From NCBI GenBank assembly GCA_902478945.1, contig CABSMX010000036.1:1-18532 (forward strand): a DNA stretch of 18,532 nt, given 5' to 3'. The notes under the pieces were generated by a model. It was not told the DNA's origin. It saw only the letters and a program-made list of their open reading frames with translations, and did not search any database. This stretch comes from an uncultured Collinsella sp. GTDB taxonomy: Bacteria > Actinomycetota > Coriobacteriia > Coriobacteriales > Coriobacteriaceae. Below, piece by piece: positions 12,732 to 18,532 of this stretch (position 1 is the first letter of the stretch; each line of letters opens with the position of its first letter). The position numbers and the translations under genes were made by a program.

Positions 12732-15389
12732 ATGAGTGCTGACTACCCGTCAATGACTACGGCCGAGATCCGCTCCAAGTTCCTCAACTTCTTTGAGGAG
12801 CGCGGTCTTAAGCTCTATCCTTCTTCGTCCCTTGTTCCCGACGACCCCTCGCTGCTGCTTGCCAACGCCGGCATGAACCAGTTTAAGGAGTACTACCAGG
12901 GCAAGAAGACCATGAAGGAGATCGGCGCGATCTCCTGCCAGAAGTGTGTCCGCACCAACGACATCGACTGCATCGGCGAGGACGGCCGTCACCTGTCGTT
13001 CTTCGAGATGCTCGGTGACTTCTCCTTTGGCGGCGTCTCCAAGCAGCAGGCTTGCGCTTGGGCCTTCGAGCTCATCACCAAGGAGTTCAAGCTGCCGCTC
13101 GATCGCCTGTACTTTACCGTCTTTACCGAGGACGACGAGACCCACGACGTGTGGCGTTCTCTGGGCGTTGCCGAGGACCACATCTCCCGCCTGGGCGAGG
13201 ACGACAACTTCTGGGCCGCCGGCCCCACCGGCCCCTGCGGTCCGTGCTCCGAGATCTACTTTGACATGGGCGAGGAGGTCGGTTGCGGCAGCCCCGACTG
13301 CAAGCCCGGCTGCGACTGCGACCGCTTCCTTGAGTTCTGGAACCTCGTGTTTACCCAGTACGACCGCCAGGAGGACGGCTCCATGCCGGAGCTGCCGCAC
13401 CGCAACCTCGATACGGGCATGGGCCTGGAGCGCATGGCCGCTATCATGCAGCACAAGACCGCCAATTACGACGGCGATCTGATGCAGCATCTCATCAAGC
13501 TGGGCGAGGAGATCAGCGGCAAGACCTATGACGCCGACGATTACTCCGGTGCCAGCCGCTCGCTGCGCATCATCGCCGACCATTCCCGTGCCGTCGACTT
13601 TATGATCTCGGACGGCATCCTGCCCGGTAACGAGGGTCGCGAGTACGTCCTTCGTCGCCTGCTCCGCCGTGCCGTGTTCCACGGCCGCCTGCTGGGCATC
13701 GAGGGCGCCTTCCTGACCAAGTTCATCGACGAGGTCAACGCTCAGATGGGCGAGGCCTATCCCGAGCTGCTCAAGAACGTCGCGCTCGTTAAGGGTATCG
13801 TCGCTTCCGAGGAGGAGCGCTTCTCCACGACGCTCGACAACGGTCGCGTCTACCTGGACGAGGCCCTGGCAGCGCTTGCCGATGGCGCCGTGCTCCCGGG
13901 TGATGTCGCCTTTAAGCTGCACGATACCTTTGGTTTCCCCATCGACCTGACCGTCGAGATTGCCGGCACCGCCGGCCACGACGTCGACATGGACGGCTTT
14001 ACCGCTTGCATGGAGGACCAGAAGGCCCGTGCTCGCGCCAATGTCATGGGCGACGCCTGGGGCAGCTTCAACGACGTGTGGGTCGAGCTTTCGGACAAGG
14101 TCGCTGCGACCGAGTTCGATGGCTATGACAACGATGTGATCGAAGGCGCCAAGGTTGTCGCCATCGTGCGCAACGGCGAGTCCGTCGAGTCCGCTGCAGC
14201 GGGCGAGGATGTCGAGGTTGTGCTCGACCGCACCCCGTTCTATGCCGAGATGGGCGGCCAGCAGGGCGATGCCGGCGAGCTTTCCGCCGAGGGCGTTTCG
14301 CTGACCGTTTCCGATACCAAGAACCACAACGGCCTGTATGCCCACGTTGCGCACGTCGCCGAGGGCACGCTGACCGTCGGTGCTACCGTGACCGCCGCGC
14401 TCGACGCCGAGCGCCGTGGCTTCCTGCGCCGCAACCACACCGCCACCCACCTGCTTGACGCCGCCCTTAAGCAGGTCCTGGGCGAGCATGTCTCCCAGGC
14501 TGGCTCGCTTGTGACGCCCGAGCACCTGCGCTTTGACTTCACGCACTTTGAGGCCCTGTCCTCCGAGCAGCTCAAGGCTGTTGAGGACCTGGTCAACCAG
14601 CAGATCTTTGCATCTAAGCCGGTCGTGACCTGCGTCATGGGCATCGACGAGGCCAAGGCCGCCGGCGCCGTCGCCCTGTTTGGCGAGAAGTATGGCGACG
14701 TCGTCCGCGTCGTTTCCGTGGGCGCCGAGGATCAGCCGTTCTCCCGCGAGCTCTGTGGTGGTACGCATGCTGCCAACACTGCCGAGATCGGCCTGTTCAA
14801 GATTATCTCCGAGTCCTCCACGGGCTCGAACGTCCGCCGTATCGAGGCCGTTACCTCTAAGGGCGCCCTCGACTACATGGCCGACCGCCTGGCACTCGTT
14901 GACGCCGCTGCCGCTGCGCTCAAGTGCCGCGTTGACGAGGTTCCCGCTCGTGTGGAGAACCTGCAGGCCGAGCTGCGCGAGACGTCTAACAAGCTCAAGA
15001 AGGCGCTGACCGGTGGCTCCTCCGACGCTATCTCCAGCGCCATCGAGGGTGCCGTCGAGCTCGACGGCTATAAGCTCGTCGTCGCTGAGCTCCAGGGCCT
15101 TGAGGCTGCTGACCTGCGCAACGTCTGGGATACCGTGCACCAGAAGGTCGCCGGCCCTGTCGCCTGCGTCGTTGCCAGCGTGACCGAGAAGGGCACGCCT
15201 GCGTTGCTCGCTGCTGGCTCCGATGACGCCGTGAAGGCCGGTTTCCACGCCGGTAACGTGATTAAGCAGATTGCGGGCCTGGTCGACGGTCGCGGTGGCG
15301 GCCGTCCCAACATGGCCCAGGCCGGTGGCAAGAATGCCGCCGGTATCGCCGATGCCCTCGCGGCCGCCAAGACCGCGCTCGGCGCCTAA
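12732..15389 (+). CDS. alaS: Alanyl-tRNA synthetase
   Basis: Class II synthetase of 885 aa that charges tRNA-Ala and edits Ser/Gly-tRNA-Ala. The catalytic domain shows RTNDIDCIGEDGRHLSFFEM, the GPTGPCGPCSEI block, a Cys-rich insertion (CGSPDCKPGCDCDR) seen in many bacterial AlaRS, NLVFTQYDR and LDTGMGLER. The tRNA-recognition helices include the ADHSRA and GNEGREYVLRRLLRRA motifs. The editing domain has the zinc ligands HxxxH (569, 573) and CGGTH (675, 679). The C-terminal domain contains the Gly-rich DGRGGGRP end. The start is ATG 12732, with GAGGAG 9 bases upstream; codons further up the frame run through the promoter and terminator and are rejected. It heads the alaS-ruvX-mltG-yqeG-aroK-aroB group. 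All key residues are present. Confidence 0.98.
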   Translation: MSADYPSMTTAEIRSKFLNFFEERGLKLYPSSSLVPDDPSLLLANAGMNQFKEYYQGKKTMKEIGAISCQKCVRTNDIDCIGEDGRHLSFFEMLGDFSFGGVSKQQACAWAFELITKEFKLPLDRLYFTVFTEDDETHDVWRSLGVAEDHISRLGEDDNFWAAGPTGPCGPCSEIYFDMGEEVGCGSPDCKPGCDCDRFLEFWNLVFTQYDRQEDGSMPELPHRNLDTGMGLERMAAIMQHKTANYDGDLMQHLIKLGEEISGKTYDADDYSGASRSLRIIADHSRAVDFMISDGILPGNEGREYVLRRLLRRAVFHGRLLGIEGAFLTKFIDEVNAQMGEAYPELLKNVALVKGIVASEEERFSTTLDNGRVYLDEALAALADGAVLPGDVAFKLHDTFGFPIDLTVEIAGTAGHDVDMDGFTACMEDQKARARANVMGDAWGSFNDVWVELSDKVAATEFDGYDNDVIEGAKVVAIVRNGESVESAAAGEDVEVVLDRTPFYAEMGGQQGDAGELSAEGVSLTVSDTKNHNGLYAHVAHVAEGTLTVGATVTAALDAERRGFLRRNHTATHLLDAALKQVLGEHVSQAGSLVTPEHLRFDFTHFEALSSEQLKAVEDLVNQQIFASKPVVTCVMGIDEAKAAGAVALFGEKYGDVVRVVSVGAEDQPFSRELCGGTHAANTAEIGLFKIISESSTGSNVRRIEAVTSKGALDYMADRLALVDAAAAALKCRVDEVPARVENLQAELRETSNKLKKALTGGSSDAISSAIEGAVELDGYKLVVAELQGLEAADLRNVWDTVHQKVAGPVACVVASVTEKGTPALLAAGSDDAVKAGFHAGNVIKQIAGLVDGRGGGRPNMAQAGGKNAAGIADALAAAKTALGA

Positions 15390-15398
15390 GTAGTCGCT

Positions 15399-15827
15399 GT
15401 GGTCGCGCTCGCGCTGGACATAGGGGAGACCAGGATCGGCATCGCCGTCTCGAGCCGTGATGGCAAGATGGCGATGCCCGTCAAGGTGCTCCCGGCCGCC
15501 GAGGTCACTTTTATGGCTAAGACGTTCCGTTACCTGGTCGAGGACTATGAGCCCGACATCCTGGTAAGCGGGCGTCCCCTGACCATGGCCGGCGAGCCTG
15601 GCCCCCAGGCCGAGCGCGTTGCCGCCGTAGCGCAAAAGATCGCCGACGAGCTCGATCTTCCGCTGGAGTTTGAGGACGAGCGCCTGTCCTCGCAAGAGGC
15701 CAAGCGTATCCTGCGTGAGCAGGGGCTTAACGAAAAGCAGATGAGGGGCAAGATTGACATGATCGCCGCCAGCCTGTTCTTGCAGACATGGCTCGATCGT
15801 AAAAATGAGGAGGTTCAGCATGCCTAG
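15399..15827 (+). CDS. ruvX: RuvX/YqgF-family Holliday-junction-resolvase-like nuclease
   Basis: 142-aa RNase H-fold protein involved in rRNA 5'-end maturation in E. coli and, in mycobacteria, Holliday junction cleavage. LALDIGETRIGIAVSS carries the first acidic residue. DILVSGRPLTMAGEPG fits the second strand block. DERLSSQEAKRIL carries the second acidic pair. KIDMIAASLFLQTWL gives the final Asp. The usual DERLTT is DERLSS here, a conservative change. The start is GTG at 15399, 9 bases after the alaS stop, with no clear ribosome site, so translation may depend on coupling to alaS. The 3' end overlaps mltG by 8 bases. alaS-ruvX-mltG order is common in Gram-positive bacteria. Confidence 0.93.
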   Translation: MVALALDIGETRIGIAVSSRDGKMAMPVKVLPAAEVTFMAKTFRYLVEDYEPDILVSGRPLTMAGEPGPQAERVAAVAQKIADELDLPLEFEDERLSSQEAKRILREQGLNEKQMRGKIDMIAASLFLQTWLDRKNEEVQHA

Positions 15828-17175
15828 CGCTTCCGATCCGCGCCAGCAGAGTCGTCAGGGTCAGTCCGTGCCACGCCCTGCTCAGCCTGGCCAGCGCCCG
15901 GCGCAGCCGACGCAGCGTTCGGCTCAACCTACTCGGCGTACTGCTCAACAGCCCGCCGCTCGTCCCGCGCAGCCCGCGGGCGGTTCCCGCTTTAAGCAGC
16001 AGGCTCCTGCCCAGCGTACGCAGGGACAGGCACCGCAATCACGCTCCCACGCACATCATACTCATGGCTCGCACGGCGTTGCTCCGGCCACGCGCTCGAG
16101 CTATAACACGCGCGCTCGCCGTGGTGCCCAAAAGAAAAGCTCCCCGGTGCCTATGATTATCGGTGGCGTCGTCGCCGTGCTTGCGCTTGTCGCGATCGTT
16201 TTCTTTGTCGTGCCAGCTGTCAAGGGCTTTTTTGCTGGTGAGGATGCGAAAGTCACTGCTGGCCAGCAGGTTACTATCACTATTCCCGATGGTGCCTCGG
16301 GTGACAGCATCGCTTCGATTCTCTCCGAGAACCATATCGTCGAAAATCCCAAGGATTATTACGCGGCGGTCAAAAAGCTCAACGCCGACATGTCGCTCAA
16401 GCCCGGCACCTACTCGTTCACCACGCTCATGGACGCGACCAAGGTCGTTCAGCAGCTCATGGAGGGCCCCAATGCGAGCTCCGATGCACTGACTATCCCA
16501 GAGGGCCTGACGGTTGACCAGGTCGCCGATCGCGTGGCCAAGGCATACGACAGTATCTCCAAGGAAGACTTCCTCAATCAGGCAAAGGCCTCCAACTATG
16601 TGAAGGACTATAGCTTCCTTGAGGGCGCTGCAAACGATTCGCTCGAGGGCTTCCTATTCCCCAAGACCTATTCGTTGGGTAAGAAACCGAGCGCCGATGA
16701 TGTGATTCGCGCCATGCTCGATCAATTCAACACCGAGTACAAGTCGCTCGATTTTGCCGGCTGCGAGGCCAAAATCAAGGAGCGCTACGGCGTGGAGATG
16801 TCTGATTACGACATCATCAATCTCGCATCCATCGTTGAGCGCGAAGGCCTCAACGCCGAGCAGCGCGCGCATGTCGCCTCGGTGTTCTACAACCGTCTTG
16901 CCGGCAAGCTCGACGGTCTGCGCTACCTCAATAGCGATGCGACCATGATGTATGTCACCGGCGGCGAGGTTACCGCCGACGATCTTCAGAGCGATAGTCC
17001 GTACAACACCTATAAGCATGAGGGGCTGCCGCCCACGCCCATCTGCTCTCCGTCGCTCGAGGCGCTCAAGGCCACCCTTGAGCCCACCGACTCCGATGAC
17101 CTGTATTTCTACATTACGCAGGACGAGGAGTATTTCTCGCAGACCTACGAAGAGCACCAACAGTCTTGGAATTAA
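15820..17175 (+). CDS. mltG: Endolytic murein transglycosylase MltG (YceG-like)
   Basis: Membrane-anchored lytic transglycosylase of 451 aa that cleaves nascent peptidoglycan and so sets glycan strand length. Residues 1-105 are a basic, Gln/Pro/Ala/Arg-rich and probably disordered cytoplasmic region with a 7-residue tandem repeat (about 21-55). One membrane helix spans about 110-132. A LysM-like region (about 148-215) precedes the YceG catalytic domain: PEGLTVDQVADR, then LASIVERE with the catalytic Glu at 340, FYNRL, LNSDATMMY, and SPYNTY...GLPPTPICSPS. GAGGAGG lies 6 bases before ATG 15820, preferred over the in-frame ATG at 15805. It overlaps ruvX by 8 bases and is followed after 2 bases by yqeG. 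The long N-terminal extension is the unusual part. Confidence 0.95.
   Translation: MPSASDPRQQSRQGQSVPRPAQPGQRPAQPTQRSAQPTRRTAQQPAARPAQPAGGSRFKQQAPAQRTQGQAPQSRSHAHHTHGSHGVAPATRSSYNTRARRGAQKKSSPVPMIIGGVVAVLALVAIVFFVVPAVKGFFAGEDAKVTAGQQVTITIPDGASGDSIASILSENHIVENPKDYYAAVKKLNADMSLKPGTYSFTTLMDATKVVQQLMEGPNASSDALTIPEGLTVDQVADRVAKAYDSISKEDFLNQAKASNYVKDYSFLEGAANDSLEGFLFPKTYSLGKKPSADDVIRAMLDQFNTEYKSLDFAGCEAKIKERYGVEMSDYDIINLASIVEREGLNAEQRAHVASVFYNRLAGKLDGLRYLNSDATMMYVTGGEVTADDLQSDSPYNTYKHEGLPPTPICSPSLEALKATLEPTDSDDLYFYITQDEEYFSQTYEEHQQSWN
15880..15984 (+). repeat. 21-base coding tandem repeat (AQP heptads) in mltG
   Basis: Five units in the N-terminal region of MltG read AQPGQRP, AQPTQRS, AQPTRRT, then the degenerate AQQPAARP (8 residues) and AQPAGGS. 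Synonymous codons differ between units (GCT/GCG, CAG/CAA, CCT/CCG), so the repeat has diverged at DNA level while keeping its protein pattern. Confidence 0.75.
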
Positions 17176-17177
17176 AC

Positions 17178-17675
17178 ATGAGGATTTTCAGCCCCAAACG
17201 ATATGTTGCCTCGGTCGACCGCATCGACCTCGATACCCTGTGGGCCGATGGCAAGCGCGCCATTCTGCTCGATCGCGACAACACCCTGGTGCCGCGTGAT
17301 ACCGAGCAGGTACCCACTGCGGTCTCCGCTTGGCTCGAGGCCGCCCATGCCAAGGGCTTTAAGCTGTGCATGGTGTCGAACAACTGGCATCGCGACCAGG
17401 TCATGAGCTCAGCACGCGAGCTGGGGCTCGAGGCCATCAGCCATGCCATGAAGCCTGCACCGTTTGCTCTCAAGGCCGGTCTTAAGCGCTTGGGCGCCAC
17501 GGCCGATGAGGCTGTGCTGATCGGTGACCAGCTGTACACGGACGTGTGGAGCGGTAACTTTGCCGGCGTCGACACGATCTTGGTAAAGCCACAGGCAACT
17601 CAGGACCTGTGGTATACGCAGATCTTCCGTATCTTTGAGCGCCGGGCCCTGCGCGACCTTCCCTGCGAGGAATAG
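17178..17675 (+). CDS. yqeG: YqeG-family HAD phosphatase
   Basis: 165-aa HAD-superfamily IIIA phosphatase, related to yeast Gep4 and B. subtilis YqeG; bacterial substrates are not firmly established. Motif I is LLDRDNTL with Asp32 and Asp34. Motif II is the SNN block (about residue 75). The KPAPFALKAGL region supplies the Lys. IGDQLYTDVWSGN is motif III with the acidic pair. The family usually has DLDNTL, so the Arg between the two Asp residues is a minor change outside the catalytic positions. The start is ATG 17178, 2 bases after the mltG stop, with only a weak GGA site, so coupling is likely. aroK follows after 8 bases. Confidence 0.9.
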   Translation: MRIFSPKRYVASVDRIDLDTLWADGKRAILLDRDNTLVPRDTEQVPTAVSAWLEAAHAKGFKLCMVSNNWHRDQVMSSARELGLEAISHAMKPAPFALKAGLKRLGATADEAVLIGDQLYTDVWSGNFAGVDTILVKPQATQDLWYTQIFRIFERRALRDLPCEE

Positions 17676-17683
17676 GTTTCGTC

Positions 17684-18217
17684 ATGTCCCAGCACACCAA
17701 GCACGGCTGCGACCATATCTTCTTTATCGGGTTTTTGGGTGCGGGTAAATCGACGCTCGCGCGCAACGTGGGCACCATGTTCAAGCGTCGGTTTATCGAT
17801 ACCGACCGCCTGGTCGTGCGTCGCTGCGGCAAATCGGTTACTGAGATTTTTGAGACCGAGGGCGAGGAGCGCTTTCGCGAGCTCGAAACCTCGGCGCTCC
17901 GTTCGCTCCAAAGCGAGCGCAGCTTGCTGGTTTCGTGCGGTGGTGGTATCGTCGAGACGCCGGTCAATATCGAGCTCATGCACCAGATGGGTACCTGTGT
18001 GTACCTCGAGGGCGATTTTGAGGATTCGATGCGCCAGATCCGCCGCTCCGACACGCGTCCCGATTTCCGCTCGCCCGAGCACGCGGCGCTGCTCTTTGAG
18101 CATCGCCGGCCGTTGTATCGTCAAGCTGCCGATCTTACCCTTGATATTCGCAACAAGTCCTTCGAGGACGTTTCCTACCTTTGTGCCGAGATGCTTTTGG
18201 AGCGTGGACTGCTATGA
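17684..18217 (+). CDS. aroK: Shikimate kinase
   Basis: Phosphorylates shikimate at the 3-hydroxyl using ATP, in aromatic amino-acid and chorismate synthesis. 177 aa, normal length. Walker A is GFLGAGKST (16-24). DTD (39-41) binds Mg and shikimate. FRELE supplies a substrate Arg (65). CGGG (85-88) is the family Gly-rich shikimate-binding loop. The lid carries RPDFRS (Arg125), and RRPLY lies near 141. The start at ATG 17684 has TAGG 7 bases before it. The last codons overlap the aroB start by 4 bases (ATGA), the classic aroK-aroB coupling. Confidence 0.96.
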   Translation: MSQHTKHGCDHIFFIGFLGAGKSTLARNVGTMFKRRFIDTDRLVVRRCGKSVTEIFETEGEERFRELETSALRSLQSERSLLVSCGGGIVETPVNIELMHQMGTCVYLEGDFEDSMRQIRRSDTRPDFRSPEHAALLFEHRRPLYRQAADLTLDIRNKSFEDVSYLCAEMLLERGLL

Positions 18218-18492
18218 TTCGCCGTCAACTTATCAATTTCCAAAACCGCAGTGTCGATGTCCGCGTCGGATTGGGCGCGTTCGAGGAGCTGTCGCGCATG
18301 TTTGCCTCGGCTGTGGGCAAACCCAAGCGGGCGATGGTGGTTTGGAACAGCGCCACATCCGAGCGTTTTGGCGAGGTTGTCGAGCATGCGCTGGTCGACG
18401 CCGGTTTTGTCGTGTCGTCGCTTGTCCTCGAGGTTTCGCCTGCCGGTGCTGCGCTGGCCGATGCCGATACCGTTTTTGGCGCCCTGTCGGCT
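18214..18492 (+). CDS. aroB: 3-dehydroquinate synthase, 3'-truncated
   Basis: N-terminal 93 codons of AroB, which makes 3-dehydroquinate from DAHP using NAD and a metal ion. Visible is the start of the N-terminal nucleotide-binding domain: FQNRSVDVRVGLGAFEELSRM matches the family's opening strand-Gly-helix, and PKRAMVVWNSATSERFGEVV matches the next strand and helix. The NAD and metal-binding blocks would come later and are missing. The ATG overlaps the aroK stop, as usual for this pair. The biological sequence ends at about 18492, where adapter begins. The TGA at 18511-18513 is adapter sequence and not the gene's stop. Confidence 0.9.
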
Positions 18493-18532
18493 CTGTCTCT
18501 TATACACATCTGACGCTGCCGACGACTAGTCG
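18493..18532. other. Sequencing adapter: Nextera mosaic end, Read-1 adapter, partial i5 index
   Basis: CTGTCTCTTATACACATCT (18493-18511) is the 19-bp Tn5 mosaic end used in Nextera libraries. GACGCTGCCGACGA (18512-18525) is the reverse complement of the Nextera Read-1 adapter that follows it. CTAGTCG (18526-18532) equals the first seven bases of the reverse complement of Nextera XT index S513 (TCGACTAG, recalled from memory). It is untrimmed library sequence at a contig end, not part of the genome. Confidence 0.98.

Noticed and set aside
12750..15821. 1023-codon open frame on the minus strand across alaS and ruvX
   Set aside because: It mirrors the codon phase of two certain genes in GC-rich DNA, where antisense stops are rare, and its composition (Leu/Gly/Val/His-rich, no motifs) is that of a shadow frame.
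16023..16034. GGGACAGGCACC in mltG, shared with the 5849-5890 terminator loop
   Set aside because: It is in frame within the Gln/Pro-rich coding region (Gly-Gln-Ala-Pro) with no flanking palindrome, so probably chance.
1..18492. CRISPR arrays, insertion sequences, prophage genes, tRNA or rRNA genes
   Set aside because: I looked through both strands and the intergenic gaps and saw no repeat-spacer array, transposase, integrase or recognisable structural RNA.
18493..18511. Tn5 mosaic end as a natural transposon terminus
   Set aside because: It is followed directly by the Illumina Read-1 adapter and index bases, so it comes from library preparation.
18511..18513. TGA as the stop codon of a 100-codon aroB
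   Set aside because: The codon lies in adapter sequence; AroB is normally about 350 residues.

Overview
The window is a block of bacterial chromosome, probably from a high-GC actinobacterium of the class Coriobacteriia (Collinsella or a close relative). The reasons are the GC-rich third codon positions, the adjacency lspA-rluD, the order alaS-ruvX-mltG-yqeG-aroK-aroB, and a SigB/SigF/SigG-type sigma factor next to a small RsbW-like protein. The genus is inferred from gene content and memory, not from a search. All genes but one small one lie on the + strand. The last 40 bases (18493-18532) are not biological. They are the Nextera transposon mosaic end, the Nextera Read-1 adapter and most of an i5 index, so the real sequence stops inside aroB at about 18492.

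Layout. 1-2583: ileS, missing its 5' end, followed by a perfect hairpin at the stop codon and a terminator-like hairpin. 2850-4462: lspA and an RluA-family pseudouridine synthase, overlapping by one base. 4545-5840: a membrane processive family-2 glycosyltransferase with its own promoter candidate and a strong terminator, so probably its own transcription unit. 5922-9033: a minimal prepilin-type peptidase, a dGTPase-like HD hydrolase, and the AAA+ ATPase RarA. 9129-12291: a tightly overlapping four-gene module made of a membrane-anchored coiled-coil protein, an RsbW-fold protein lacking its ATP-binding Asn, a stress/sporulation-type sigma factor and an AI-2E/PerM-family membrane protein. 12298-12537: a low-GC, minus-strand, two-helix membrane protein of unknown function. 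12630-12730: a terminator and a leader before alaS. 12732-18492: alaS, ruvX, mltG, yqeG, aroK and the start of aroB, closely packed or overlapping.

How the genes fit together. Most are housekeeping: two tRNA synthetases, lipoprotein maturation, rRNA or tRNA modification, dNTP and replication-fork maintenance, termination of glycan strands, and two shikimate-pathway steps. The most interesting unit is the 9129-12291 module. Its gene overlaps imply coupled expression of a sigma factor, a probable partner or anti-sigma protein with a degenerate ATP site, and two membrane proteins. No STAS anti-anti-sigma gene or PP2C phosphatase gene is visible, so the usual RsbW switch does not obviously apply. 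I saw no CRISPR array, insertion sequence, prophage, rRNA or tRNA gene, and no clearly unprecedented system.
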